From NCBI RefSeq assembly GCF_000729995.1, contig NZ_JNFG01000025.1, positions 31,193 to 95,192 of the forward strand: 64,000 nt of DNA, read 5' to 3'. The position numbers and the translations under genes were made by a program. The DNA comes from Caballeronia sordidicola (GTDB lineage Bacteria; Pseudomonadota; Gammaproteobacteria; Burkholderiales; Burkholderiaceae). The notes beneath the pieces are model-generated. The model was not told the DNA's origin. It made no database searches and saw only the letters and a list, made by a program, of their open reading frames with translations. This document shows positions 52,838-62,192 of the stretch, piece by piece (position 1 is the stretch's first letter; every line of letters starts with the position of its first letter).

Positions 52838-53323
52838 TCAATCGCCGATCAGGAACAGCGGCTGACCGTACTCGACGGCCTGGCCGTTCTCGACCAGGAT
52901 TTCCTTCACGACGCCCGACTTGTCCGACTCGATTTCATTGAGCAGCTTCATGGCTTCAATGATGCAAAGCGTCTGGCCTTCCTTGACGGTGTCGCCGACC
53001 TGCACGAACGCGTCGGCGCCCGGCGACGGCGCACGGTAGAACGAGCCGACCATCGGCGACGTCACGACGTGACCTTGCGGCACGACGGCAGCCGGCGTAG
53101 CCGGCGCGCCGGCGGCGGCACCCGCATTGCCTGCGTCGCCCGGATGGCCGTATTGCGGAGCTTGCTGCATCGGGGCTTGCTGCATGTACTGCGGAGCCTG
53201 CATGTAGACCGGCGCGGCATTCTTGACGATGCGAACCTTGCCTTCGCCTTCGGTCACTTCCAGCTCCGAGATGCCGGATTCCGAGACTAGGTCGATAAGC
53301 GTTTTAAGTTTACGAAGGTCCAT
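52838..53323 (-). CDS. accB: Biotin carboxyl carrier protein of acetyl-CoA carboxylase
   Basis: A 161-residue carrier protein. MDLRKLKTLIDLVSESGISE at the N-terminus, a Gln/Pro/Met/Ala-rich linker (about residues 40-80) and the biotinyl domain with Lys126 in the motif CIIEAMKLLNEI. It delivers carboxyl groups from AccC to the transferase. The gene order aroQ, accB, accC on the minus strand is standard for Burkholderia. Confidence 0.97.
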   Translation of the reverse strand: MDLRKLKTLIDLVSESGISELEVTEGEGKVRIVKNAAPVYMQAPQYMQQAPMQQAPQYGHPGDAGNAGAAAGAPATPAAVVPQGHVVTSPMVGSFYRAPSPGADAFVQVGDTVKEGQTLCIIEAMKLLNEIESDKSGVVKEILVENGQAVEYGQPLFLIGD

Positions 53324-53478
53324 CGAAAATTCCCCTTTCAATGCTTGGTGACCGGAAGCTTTTTCCGGTGCTTGACTTGGTAGTTGGGCGCCGCCGACGG
53401 GAGCTTTGTCCGATGCTGCAGACGCAGGCTCCGCATCAGGTTGTGCGAGCAGTTCATTTGTTTTGAGCGGATCGCGAC

Positions 53479-53943
53479 TCAAGTGCGTGGCTTCACAACA
53501 GCATTCGTAGCAAGACGCTCGAGAGCGAAATCGAGCGCATACAGATAGCCTTTCCAGCCCAGGCCGCAAATCACGGCAACGGCCAGATCGGAGAAATAGG
53601 AGTGATGCCGGAAAGCTTCCCGCGTGTGCACGTTCGACAAATGAATCTCGACGAACGGCAGCGCCACGCCCGCGAGGGCATCGCGGATCGCGACGCTCGT
53701 ATGCGTATAAGCAGCGGGATTGATCAGCACGAAGTCCACCTGCTCGGTCCGCGCTTGCTGAATGCGGTCCACGATCGCGCCTTCATGATTGCTTTGAAAC
53801 GAAGACAATTCCGCGCCGGCCGCCTGTGCCTTTTCTGCGAGCGCCTTATCGATATCTGCGAGGGTTACCCGACCGTAGACATCCGGTTCGCGGGTGCCGA
53901 GCAGATTAAGATTTGGGCCGTGCAGGACCAGCAGTCGGGACAT
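53479..53943 (-). CDS. aroQ: 3-dehydroquinate dehydratase, type II
   Basis: A 154-residue enzyme of the shikimate pathway. The N-terminal LHGPNLNLLGTREPDVYG contains the catalytic Tyr23, and the later VEIHLSNVHTREAFRHHSYFSDLAVAVICGLG carries the active-site His. Type II enzymes are dodecamers and use anti elimination. It lies upstream of accB on the same strand. Confidence 0.96.
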   Translation of the reverse strand: MSRLLVLHGPNLNLLGTREPDVYGRVTLADIDKALAEKAQAAGAELSSFQSNHEGAIVDRIQQARTEQVDFVLINPAAYTHTSVAIRDALAGVALPFVEIHLSNVHTREAFRHHSYFSDLAVAVICGLGWKGYLYALDFALERLATNAVVKPRT

Positions 53944-54145
53944 AGTGGCTTTGGTTTGTGCGGAGTTGGGCGCACTTTAGCGCCCTTTAGAGAATTTTGT
54001 CTAGTTTTACGACTCGCCCAACCGACGGTTCAGGGGACGAGGCAGGTCGGATACCCGCATTTTGCACGTATTTTCGTCGAAAGTTTCTGGAAATGACGGC
54101 ATCTCCCCGCGATCGATATCGATTTGAGGAGGATCAAACGGCCGT

Positions 54146-54697
54146 CTATAAGGCGTCGAGCGTCGCTTTCAGCTCTTTTGGATCGACTTCGCCGAGTTTT
54201 GTCGACCGAATCACACCTTTCGCATCGATGACCACAGTGAAGGGCAGCGCGCCCGCGTTATTACCGAAGCTGCGTGCAAGATCGGCGCCGCCGAAGCCCG
54301 CGATATAGATCGGGTAATCGACGGGTACCTTCTGAAGAAACGCGTTGACGTTTTTCTCGGAATCGACGCCAAGACCAATAAACGTGATGCCTTTCTTTTC
54401 ATATTCCCGATGCAGCGCCGCGAGCGTCGGCATTTCCTTCACGCAAGGGCCGCACCACGATGCCCAGAAGTTCACGACCACCGGCTTGCCTTTGAACGAG
54501 GCGAGCGCTTGCTGCGTTCCGGCAGCGGTTTGCAACTGCGCTTTCCAGAGATCATCGACGGCGTTGCCGCTTGCCTTCGAGGTGCCCTCGGCGGCCTGGC
54601 TCGTTTCACCGCCCATCATCATATGGCTGGCGTAGAAACCGCCGCCAGTTGCCAAAATGGCGATAACGAGGGCAGCAGCGATGCGCATTGAGTTCAT
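54146..54697 (-). CDS. TlpA-like periplasmic thioredoxin
   Basis: A 183-residue membrane-anchored thioredoxin-fold protein. One N-terminal hydrophobic segment (about residues 6-24) is followed by a periplasmic domain with the redox motif Cys82-Gly-Pro-Cys85 (FWASWCGPCVKEMP). It should act in periplasmic disulfide reduction, for example cytochrome c assembly. Its start overlaps the end of the uncharacterised gene upstream by four bases. Confidence 0.88.
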   Translation of the reverse strand: MNSMRIAAALVIAILATGGGFYASHMMMGGETSQAAEGTSKASGNAVDDLWKAQLQTAAGTQQALASFKGKPVVVNFWASWCGPCVKEMPTLAALHREYEKKGITFIGLGVDSEKNVNAFLQKVPVDYPIYIAGFGGADLARSFGNNAGALPFTVVIDAKGVIRSTKLGEVDPKELKATLDAL

Positions 54698-55344
54698 AAA
54701 GAGGTGGCCGGTATGGGGGCGGGGGGCTCGTCGAGCAATGCGCGCACGGCGGAGGCGCTTGCACGTGCAAGCTTGCCCCGGCCGTCCGCGCGCACGGCGC
54801 CGCGCAGGTCGTTGGTGTCGTAGAGCGCGACGTGAATACCCATGGGTTCTTCGTCGCGCGAGGGGCGCATCAGGAAGCTCAGGGTTTCGACGTAACCGCG
54901 GCCGGCAAAGTGCCGCGTCTCCGATACGTCGTATTGAACGTTCGCGTTCAGCAGGTAAATCGCGACTTCCTTGGGGTTATCGCAGAAGCATTGCAAGTGG
55001 ATGTCGGAGTGCTCGCCTGCTGTGCCGTTCAGTACGGCGCCGGTCAGGTAGGGATTGAACGGCTGGAGCCGTTGCATCCATTCGAGTGCGACTTCGCGCA
55101 TTCGGCGCAGGACGGCCGGCTGGCTTTCGCTCTGGAAGATCGCCTGGTATTCGCGGATTTCGTCTTCGATCTGACCGTTATCCGGAAGCCATTCGCCGCC
55201 AATGCGTGTTTCGCCGACGACCTGGCGCGCGGCTTTGCGCTTCGCGGTGGAATAGTCGAGGCCGTCTTCGGCGATCAGCCGCGCCGCCGCAATGGCGATT
55301 TCTTCGCGCACGCGTTGCGGATCGAAATGTGATTTGCGAATCAT
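54694..55344 (-). CDS. Uncharacterised protein with nucleotidyltransferase-like motif
   Basis: A 216-residue soluble protein. The N-terminal half is helical and charged (VREEIAIAAARLIAEDGLDYSTAKRKAARQV). The stretch LTGAVLNGTAGEHSDIHLQC (residues 100-119) resembles the GS...SDIDL site of nucleotidyltransferases, but with His where an acidic residue is usual. The gene is divergent from mpl, and the TlpA-like gene is translationally coupled downstream. I do not recognise an established function; in some genomes it has been named after neighbouring Mpl. The ATG at 55344 is used. Confidence 0.7.
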   Translation of the reverse strand: MIRKSHFDPQRVREEIAIAAARLIAEDGLDYSTAKRKAARQVVGETRIGGEWLPDNGQIEDEIREYQAIFQSESQPAVLRRMREVALEWMQRLQPFNPYLTGAVLNGTAGEHSDIHLQCFCDNPKEVAIYLLNANVQYDVSETRHFAGRGYVETLSFLMRPSRDEEPMGIHVALYDTNDLRGAVRADGRGKLARASASAVRALLDEPPAPIPATSL

Positions 55345-55525
55345 GGCGGAATGATACCGGAGATAGGTTTTCGATCGCATGCGGGGGGCGGGGCGGGGCG
55401 ACGGTCAGCAAAAATCTGTGTCTATCCGTCGGTTACAATGTACCGCTACGGGCGCGGGTAGCGGGCGTCGGAATACCTCGCTCATTTCCCCGCGTTACGG
55501 CCCTCCCGCCACGAACACACGCTTT

Positions 55526-56926
55526 ATGCACATTCACATCCTCGGTATCTGCGGCACATTCATGGGTGGTCTCGCGGTCCTCGCCCGCGAAGCGGGTCAT
55601 CGCGTTACCGGCTGCGACGCGGGCGTCTATCCGCCAATGAGCACCCAGCTCGAAGCGCAGGGCATCGAGTTGATCGAAGGTTACGGCGTGGAGCAAATCG
55701 CGCTTGAGCCGGATCTGTATGTAGTGGGCAATGTCGTTACGCGCGGCAATCCGCTGATGGAAATCATCCTCGATCGCGGCTTGCCCTACACGTCCGGTCC
55801 GCAGTGGCTCGGCGAACACGTGCTCAACGGTAAATGGGTGCTCGCGGTCGCCGGTACGCACGGCAAGACCACGACCAGTTCCATGCTGACCTGGCTGCTC
55901 GAAGATGCCGGCATGAATCCGGGCTTCCTGATCGGCGGCGTGCCCCTGAATTTCGGCATTTCGGCACGGCTGACGGATTCAAGCTTTTTCGTCATCGAAG
56001 CTGACGAATACGACACCGCCTTTTTCGATAAACGCTCCAAGTTCGTTCACTATCGCCCGCGCACGGCGGTGCTGAACAACCTCGAATTCGATCACGCCGA
56101 TATCTTCCCGGATCTTGGTGCTATCGAAACCCAATTTCATCATCTGGTACGTACCGTGCCCGGCGTCGGCCGGATCGTGACGAACGGTCGCGAAGCCGCG
56201 CTCGAGCGCGTGCTGACGCGCGGCTGCTGGTCGGGCGTCGAGCGCTTCGGCGTGCAAGGCGGCTGGGAAGCGCTGCCGGCGAGCGACGGTGTTGCCGTCG
56301 ATGAGCAGTTCGCCGTGTACTGGGAAGGCGAGCGCCAGGGCGTGGTCGACTGGCAAGTGCAGGGTGAGCACAATCGAATGAATGCGCTGGCGGCGATCGC
56401 GGCGGCGCGTTCGGTGGGCGTTCCGCCCGCGCAGGCGACGCAATCGTTGAGTACGTTCCGGAACGTGAAACGCCGGATGGAAGTGAAGGGCAGCGTGGAC
56501 GGCGTGACCGTCTACGACGACTTCGCGCATCACCCCACCGCGATCGAAACGACGGTAGCGGGCTTGCGGACGCGTATCGGCGCAAATAGCCGGATTATTG
56601 CCGTTCTCGAACCGCGTTCGAACACGATGAAACTCGGCACGATGAAAGCGCAATTGCCGGCCAGTCTCGCCGATGCCGACCTGGTCTTCGGCTACGGCGC
56701 GCACGAAGGCCGCGACAAGCTCGGCTGGGATCTGCAAGCGGCACTCGCGCCGCTCGGCAACAAAGCCCAGGCATTCAACGACCTCGCGATGCTCGTCAAG
56801 TCAATCGTTGCAGCGTCGCGTCCTGGCGACCACGTGCTCGTGATGAGCAACGGCGGTTTTGGCGGCGTGCATCAGAAGCTGCTCGATGCACTCTCTGCGC
56901 GGCCGGCCATCAAGGAGCGGGTGTGA
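55526..56926 (+). CDS. mpl: Murein tripeptide ligase
   Basis: A 466-residue Mur-ligase that joins recycled L-Ala-gamma-D-Glu-meso-Dap to UDP-MurNAc, returning wall peptides to synthesis. The N-terminal MHIHILGICGTFMGGLAVLA is typical of Mpl, and the ATP site is VAGTHGKTTTSSM. Its role complements ampD elsewhere in this window. The next gene starts on an overlapping GTG, so it is translationally coupled. The ATG at 55526 was chosen although the frame is open upstream. Confidence 0.95.
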   Translation: MHIHILGICGTFMGGLAVLAREAGHRVTGCDAGVYPPMSTQLEAQGIELIEGYGVEQIALEPDLYVVGNVVTRGNPLMEIILDRGLPYTSGPQWLGEHVLNGKWVLAVAGTHGKTTTSSMLTWLLEDAGMNPGFLIGGVPLNFGISARLTDSSFFVIEADEYDTAFFDKRSKFVHYRPRTAVLNNLEFDHADIFPDLGAIETQFHHLVRTVPGVGRIVTNGREAALERVLTRGCWSGVERFGVQGGWEALPASDGVAVDEQFAVYWEGERQGVVDWQVQGEHNRMNALAAIAAARSVGVPPAQATQSLSTFRNVKRRMEVKGSVDGVTVYDDFAHHPTAIETTVAGLRTRIGANSRIIAVLEPRSNTMKLGTMKAQLPASLADADLVFGYGAHEGRDKLGWDLQAALAPLGNKAQAFNDLAMLVKSIVAASRPGDHVLVMSNGGFGGVHQKLLDALSARPAIKERV

Positions 56927-57510
56927 TTCTTTATCTGCACGGCTTTCGGTCATCACCACAATCGTTCAAGGCTCGCCTGATGCGCGCACAGCTGGAAGAG
57001 TTGGGACTGATCGACCAATGGCAATGTCCGACGTTGCCGGTCTCGCCCCGTGAAGCCATCGCGCTGGCTGAAACGCTCGCCGCACAGGCCGATGACGATG
57101 AGATCACGTTGATCGGTAGCTCGCTCGGCGGGTTCTACGCAACGTGGCTCGCTGAAAAACACGGCTGGCGTGCCGTCCTGCTGAATCCGGCGGTCGTGCC
57201 GCAAGAGGATCTGAGCTGTTATCTCGGCGAGCAGCCGTTGTGGCATGGCGGCGGCAGTATTGTGGTCGAGCCGCGTCATATCGACGAATTGCGTGCGCTT
57301 TCCGTTCCATCCATCACCCGGCCTGAGCGCTACTATCTGATCGCGGCCACCGGCGACGAAGTGCTCGACTATCGCACCATGCTCGCGCATTACCCGGACG
57401 TGCGGACTACGCTGATCCAGGGCAGCGATCACGCGATCAGCGACTTTCCCAGTTATCTGGACCAGGTGCTCGCGTTCTGCGAAGCCCGGCCGCCCGCTGT
57501 CGCGGCCTGA
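56923..57510 (+). CDS. YqiA-type esterase
   Basis: A 195-residue small alpha/beta hydrolase of the YqiA/YcfP group. LYLHGFRSSP opens the protein, the nucleophile lies in LIGSSLGGFYA, and late His in GSDHAISDF closes the likely triad. It starts with GTG overlapping the mpl stop, behind AAGGAGCGG. The gene is part of the conserved mpl/yqiA-like/RNase/aroE/mtgA row. Substrate unknown; the E. coli member is an esterase. Confidence 0.87.
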   Translation: MILYLHGFRSSPQSFKARLMRAQLEELGLIDQWQCPTLPVSPREAIALAETLAAQADDDEITLIGSSLGGFYATWLAEKHGWRAVLLNPAVVPQEDLSCYLGEQPLWHGGGSIVVEPRHIDELRALSVPSITRPERYYLIAATGDEVLDYRTMLAHYPDVRTTLIQGSDHAISDFPSYLDQVLAFCEARPPAVAA

Positions 57511-57608
57511 TGACCCTGAGCGTTTCTTTTTTTGTGGGCCTGGCGCTTTGTGCGGGATGTGAACCCGACCGGACGCCACGCCGACCAACAGTCTTTCGAG
57601 AGTATTGA

Positions 57609-59708
57609 GTGAACGTTTTTTTTGAGGAATCAGGTAGTTTCAAGGCCGGCGCCGTTCTGTCCAAGCAGAACGATGCGTTTCAGGTCGAGTTGCCGGGCGG
57701 ACGGCGCGCGAAGGTGCGCGCCAAAGACGTATTGATCGAATTCGAGAAACCGAACGCAGCCGATCTGATGCAACAGGCCGATGCTATCGCACAGGACATC
57801 GATCTCGACTTCCTGTGGGAGTGCGCGCCGGAAGATGAATTTCCGTTCGCTGAACTGGGCGCTGATTATTTCGGCGATAAATTCGGCGCTACCGAACGCG
57901 CCGCGCTCGTGCTGCGCATGCACGGTTCCCCGGTGTATTTCCGCCGCAAGGGGCGCGGGCAATATCAGCGCGCGCCGCAGGAACAGCTGCAAATGGCGCT
58001 GGCCGGGCTGGAAAAGAAACGGCAACTGGCGCTGGTGCAAGCGGGTTACGAAGCGGAACTGGTCGCGGGAAAACTGCCCGATGCATTGGTGGGCAAGGCG
58101 ATCGGCTTGCTGACGAAGCCGGACAAGAACTCTATTGAATATAAGGCGCTCGAAGCCGCCGCCGCTACGCGCGGGATTTCGCAAGCGCGGCTGATGCTGG
58201 AAGTGGGCGGCATTCCGTCGGCGCGTGCGTTGCACGAAGCGCGTTTCCTGTCGGAGTTTTTCCCGCACGGGACGGGCTTCGCAACGGTCACGGTGCCGCC
58301 GCTTCCCGACGATCTGCCGGAAGCGGACGTGCAGGCGTTTTCTATTGATGACGTCACCACCACTGAAATTGATGACGCGTTCTCCGTCGAGCATCTCGCC
58401 GATGGCCGCGTGCGCGTCGGTATTCACATCGCGGCGCCAGCGCTCGGGATCTCGCGCGGCGACATGATCGATGCGATCGCGCGCACCCGCTTGTCCACCG
58501 TGTACATGCCCGGCGACAAGATCACGATGCTGCCGGACAGCGTGGTGGAAGCGTTCACGCTGGCTGAAGGTGGATTGCGGCCGGCGTTGTCGCTGTACAT
58601 CATTGTGAATCGGGAGACGCAGGAAATTGTCGCGACCGAAACGCGCGCCGAGCGTGTGTTCGTGAAGAGCAATCTTCGACACAACCATCTGGACGAACAT
58701 GTCACCGAGGAATCGCTCGCGGCAGGCAGCGGCGAGTATGCGCACAAGGATGACATCGCGGTGCTGTGGCCGCTCGCGCAGGCGCTGTTCGAAAAGCGTC
58801 AGGAAGCGCGTGCGGGGTATGGTCTGCGGCGCGAAGTGCAGCGCAACAACGACTTCAATTTCTATGTGGAAGGCGAGCACATCACGATCACGCCGCGTCG
58901 ACGCGGGTCTCCGCTCGACCTGATCGTCGCCGAGCTGGCGATTCTCGCGAATTCATCGTGGGGCGCGTTTCTCAACGATCACAGCGTGCCGGGGATCTAC
59001 CGCTCGCAACGCGGATTTGGCGCGCCGGGTCCGAAGCGCACGCGCATGCAGACCACGCCCGCGCCGCACGAAGGGCTGGGCGTTGCGCAATATGCGTGGA
59101 GCACGTCGCCGTTGCGTCGATACGTCGACCTGGTCAATCAATGGCAGTTGCTCGCGTGCGTGCGGCATGGCGTGACGGCGGCACTGGTCGCGCCGTTCAA
59201 GCCGAAAGACGCCGATCTGTTTGCTGTTGTTCAGGGCTTCGATGACCAGTATTCCGCGTACGCCGATTATCAGCGGCGCATGGAGTATTTCTGGTGCCTG
59301 CGCTGGTTGAAGCAGGAGGGCAAGAAGCACGTGGCGGCGTCGGTGGTGAAAGATGATCTCGTGCGTCTGGATGAAATCCCGCTGATGCTGCATGTGCCAG
59401 GTCTGGGCGTGCACGCGCGCGGGACGAAGGTGATGCTGGACGTCATGAGTCTCGATGAACTCACCGTCGAGGCGTCGTGCCGTTTGCTGCATGTGATCGA
59501 TGCGCCTTCGGCCACGTCGACGCAGGAAGCCGAGGCGCAGCAGGACGAGGCGGAAGAAGAGTTGATCGAAGCGGAAGATTTGAGCGCCGAGAGCGAAGCT
59601 GAGGCGCAGGCGGAAGCGGCGCCCGAAGGTGCCGGGCCAGATGGTGAATCTCCCACGGATGAACCAGCCGGTGAAAGCACGCCTGACGCGACGGAGCCGA
59701 CGCGATGA
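57609..59708 (+). CDS. RNase II/R-family 3'-5' exoribonuclease
   Basis: A 699-residue RNB-family enzyme that degrades single-stranded RNA to nucleotides. The RNB active site is visible as IDDVTTTEIDDAFSVEHL with a following HIAAPALGISRGDMID, and STSPLRRYVDLVNQW near the C-terminus. The C-terminus is a long acidic tail (about residues 600-699, rich in Glu and Ala). It starts with GTG at 57609, and aroE overlaps its last four bases. Length and lack of a full S1 tail suggest an RNase II-like (VacB/Rnb-family) rather than RNase R protein. Confidence 0.85.
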   Translation: MNVFFEESGSFKAGAVLSKQNDAFQVELPGGRRAKVRAKDVLIEFEKPNAADLMQQADAIAQDIDLDFLWECAPEDEFPFAELGADYFGDKFGATERAALVLRMHGSPVYFRRKGRGQYQRAPQEQLQMALAGLEKKRQLALVQAGYEAELVAGKLPDALVGKAIGLLTKPDKNSIEYKALEAAAATRGISQARLMLEVGGIPSARALHEARFLSEFFPHGTGFATVTVPPLPDDLPEADVQAFSIDDVTTTEIDDAFSVEHLADGRVRVGIHIAAPALGISRGDMIDAIARTRLSTVYMPGDKITMLPDSVVEAFTLAEGGLRPALSLYIIVNRETQEIVATETRAERVFVKSNLRHNHLDEHVTEESLAAGSGEYAHKDDIAVLWPLAQALFEKRQEARAGYGLRREVQRNNDFNFYVEGEHITITPRRRGSPLDLIVAELAILANSSWGAFLNDHSVPGIYRSQRGFGAPGPKRTRMQTTPAPHEGLGVAQYAWSTSPLRRYVDLVNQWQLLACVRHGVTAALVAPFKPKDADLFAVVQGFDDQYSAYADYQRRMEYFWCLRWLKQEGKKHVAASVVKDDLVRLDEIPLMLHVPGLGVHARGTKVMLDVMSLDELTVEASCRLLHVIDAPSATSTQEAEAQQDEAEEELIEAEDLSAESEAEAQAEAAPEGAGPDGESPTDEPAGESTPDATEPTR

Positions 59709-60574
59709 CTTCGGGCGCTGTATCTCGGGACGATCTGGACCACTATGCCGTGATCGGCAATCCGGTTGCGCATAGCAAATCGCCGTGGATTCACGCGCGT
59801 TTTGCTGAGCAGACTGGTGAGGCGATCGAGTACGGGCGCGTGCTCGGGACAATCGGCGCGTTCGCCGGCGATGTCCGTGCGTTCATTGAAGCCGGTGGTC
59901 GCGGCATGAACGTGACGGTACCGTTCAAGCTCGATGCGCACGCTTTCGCGAATACGCTCACGCCGCGCGCCGCCGCAGCGGGTGCGGTGAACACGTTGGC
60001 ATTCAGTGCAGATGGCGTGCTCGGTGACAACACGGACGGGGTGGGCCTTGTTCGTGATATCGAAGGGAATCTGGGCGTGGGGTTGAAGGGCGCGCGCGTG
60101 CTGCTGCTCGGCGCGGGCGGAGCCGCACGCGGCGTCGTGCTGCCCATGCTCGATGGCGGCGTGGCGGCGTTGACTATTGCGAACAGGACGGCGTCGAAGG
60201 CGCAGCAGCTCATCGATCACTTCTCCGATGCCGCGCACGCCGCGCATGTGCGTTTCTCCGGCGGCGGCGCGGATAGCGTCGAAGCGGGCCCGTACGATGT
60301 GATCGTCAACGCGACGGCAGGCAGTCTCGACGACTCTGTGCCCGATTGCGATGACGGTTCGTTTGGCCCCGGCACGCTCGCCTACGACATGATGTACAGC
60401 GCCCAGCCGACCGTGTTCATGCGTCACGCCGACAGCCTCGGCGCGCGTTCGACGGACGGTCTCGGGATGCTCGTCGAACAAGCGGCCGAATCGTTTTTCC
60501 TGTGGCGCGGGGTGCGCCCGGATAGCGGCGCGGTGCTGCGGGCGTTGCGGCTGGAGTTATCGACGAAGGTTTAG
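59705..60574 (+). CDS. aroE: Shikimate dehydrogenase
   Basis: A 289-residue NADP-dependent enzyme that reduces 3-dehydroshikimate. Substrate-binding NPVAHSKSPWIHARFAEQ and VTVPFKLDAH (with the catalytic Lys) lie in the N-terminal half, and the dinucleotide fold GAGGAARGVVLPML in the middle. It overlaps the RNase gene by ATGA, so the two are coupled; mtgA follows after about 50 bases. Confidence 0.96.
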   Translation: MTSGAVSRDDLDHYAVIGNPVAHSKSPWIHARFAEQTGEAIEYGRVLGTIGAFAGDVRAFIEAGGRGMNVTVPFKLDAHAFANTLTPRAAAAGAVNTLAFSADGVLGDNTDGVGLVRDIEGNLGVGLKGARVLLLGAGGAARGVVLPMLDGGVAALTIANRTASKAQQLIDHFSDAAHAAHVRFSGGGADSVEAGPYDVIVNATAGSLDDSVPDCDDGSFGPGTLAYDMMYSAQPTVFMRHADSLGARSTDGLGMLVEQAAESFFLWRGVRPDSGAVLRALRLELSTKV

Positions 60575-60623
60575 TTGAGCGCGTGGATCAGCGCGCCGTT
60601 TCGTTCCAACCAGAAGAAGCACG

Positions 60624-61346
60624 ATGACAAGAACAAAATCGCCCGTTCGTCTCGGGCCGGCTCGGTGGATTGTCTACGGGATCTCGGTCATGGCGATTGC
60701 CGTCATTGCCACGCAGGTCTACTTCTTCGCGATGGTCGGGATTTATACGTTCGTTAATCCTTCATCGACGGCGTTCATGCGTTCGGATGCGTGGCGGCTT
60801 GCGCAAGACCGTCCCGATCTCGGCATCCAGCGCACCTGGGTTCCGTACGACCAGATTTCGCGCAACCTGAAGCGCGCGATCATTGCGTCCGAGGACGCGA
60901 ACTTCGTCAACAACAACGGTTACGAAACCGACGCCATCCTGCAAGCCTGGGAGAAGAACAAGGCGCGCGGCAAGATTGTCGCGGGTGGGTCGACCATCTC
61001 GCAGCAACTGGCGCGCAACCTGTTTTTATCGCGGGAAAAGAGCTATGTGAGGAAGGCGCAGGAACTAGTCATCACATCGATGCTCGAGCTCTGGATGGAC
61101 AAGGAACGCATCTTCGAGATCTACCTGAATTCGGTGGAGTGGGGCAATGGCGTTTATGGGGCGGAAGCGGCGGCGCATTATTACTACAAGACGTCGGCGT
61201 CGAAGCTGAGCGCGTGGCAATCGGCGCGGCTCGCGGTGATGTTGCCCCGGCCGAAATACTTCGATGAACATCGCGGGTCCGCGTATTTATCGCAGCGGGC
61301 GGGGGTGATTACGCGGCGGATGGGCGCGGCGGAATTGCCGCATTGA
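60624..61346 (+). CDS. mtgA: Monofunctional peptidoglycan glycosyltransferase
   Basis: A 240-residue GT51 enzyme that polymerises lipid II. One N-terminal membrane anchor (about residues 12-35) and the GT51 motifs: EDANFVNNNGYETDAI with the catalytic Glu, GGSTISQQLARNLFLS, and YLNSVEWGNGVYGAEAAA. No transpeptidase domain follows. It ends a conserved row that begins with mpl. Confidence 0.95.
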   Translation: MTRTKSPVRLGPARWIVYGISVMAIAVIATQVYFFAMVGIYTFVNPSSTAFMRSDAWRLAQDRPDLGIQRTWVPYDQISRNLKRAIIASEDANFVNNNGYETDAILQAWEKNKARGKIVAGGSTISQQLARNLFLSREKSYVRKAQELVITSMLELWMDKERIFEIYLNSVEWGNGVYGAEAAAHYYYKTSASKLSAWQSARLAVMLPRPKYFDEHRGSAYLSQRAGVITRRMGAAELPH

Positions 61347-61415
61347 GGGGCTTGTGCGTTGAGGTAACGGAACCGGTTTGCTTCAGCGCCGCAGCACACT
61401 ATCAGGGTGAGATAT

Positions 61416-61715
61416 ATGGAATTTCCAGTGGCGATCCACAAGGACGAGGGGAGCGTGTACGGCGTGATCGTGCCGGATATTGCCGGCTGTCACTCGTGGG
61501 GAGACACGATCGAACAGGCGATTCACAACACTCGCGAGGCAATCGAAAACCATGTCGCCACGTTGACCGAATGCGGCGAAGAGGTTGACCTGTCTGTTAT
61601 GCCGGTCGAAGTGCTGCGTCATCGATCCGAGTATGTGGGCGCGGTATGGGCGCTTGTCGACGTCAGTCCGGTCGAGTTCGATACCAAACGCGAACGGGTG
61701 AATACCGACCGCTGA
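61416..61715 (+). CDS. hicB: HicB-type antitoxin-like protein, without HicA
   Basis: A 99-residue HicB-like protein. The partial RNase-H-like fold shows MEFPVAIHKDEGSVYGVIVPD, GCHSWGDTIEQAIHNTREAI and a C-terminal DVSPVEFDTKRERVN. A small HicA-type gene (about 60 residues) is absent on either side, so it may be an orphan antitoxin or a regulator. The ATG at 61416 follows an AGGGTGAG. A terminator lies behind it. Confidence 0.8.
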   Translation: MEFPVAIHKDEGSVYGVIVPDIAGCHSWGDTIEQAIHNTREAIENHVATLTECGEEVDLSVMPVEVLRHRSEYVGAVWALVDVSPVEFDTKRERVNTDR

Positions 61716-61740
61716 GCTTGTGAACCCTCGTTTCACCTTT

Positions 61741-61766
61741 AAAAGCCCCGACTCGTCGGGGTTTTT
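61741..61766 (+). terminator. Terminator after the HicB-like gene
   Basis: A stem GCCCCGAC/GTCGGGGT with a short TC loop followed by TTTT, about 25 bases past the stop. Confidence 0.85.
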
Positions 61767-62192
61767 CTCGTGTCGAGCGTGCCTGGCATAGGGTGAGTCT
61801 CCACGCAACTGATGCTCCCGATGGACTGCTGAACCGTAAGGCCATCAATTTGCAGGCGTTGGTTTGTCATTTTGCTAATTCGCCGCCAGTGCGAAGGTTG
61901 TCCCTTCCCCCGATTTTTCCGCCCAAAGTAGACCGCTGCAATGAGCGTTCTCCGGAGATTCGCATTCTGCACGGCGCCAACTGGCGGGCTCAGCAAAGGC
62001 GGCCGGCTCAAATATAATCCGCATTATTGTGCAAATATAGAAATTATCGAAGTCAAAACACAGTGCGCGGGCTATATTTACATATAACGCAAGTATCCAT
62101 TCAACGAGGGCCTGTTGAACCATAGTTTCTTGATAGAGAAACTATGGTTCCAAGTGCCGGGTTGACCCTTATTGTTTCCATATAGAGCAACT
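61767..62192 (+). other. Promoter region of the hipBA module
   Basis: About 425 bases. The right half (62020-62192) is markedly AT-rich and holds the operator-like repeats listed separately, plus an 8-base inverted repeat AAATATAG/CTATATTT (62033-62040 and 62072-62079). The left half shows no gene. A change of base composition here fits an acquired module. Confidence 0.5.
62117..62150 (+). promoter_or_regulatory. 14-base-arm palindrome, probable HipB operator
   Basis: The arms GAACCATAGTTTCT and AGAAACTATGGTTC are exact complements, separated by TGATAG. The site lies 43 bases before the hipB start, where an autoregulating HipB-type repressor would bind. Confidence 0.75.
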
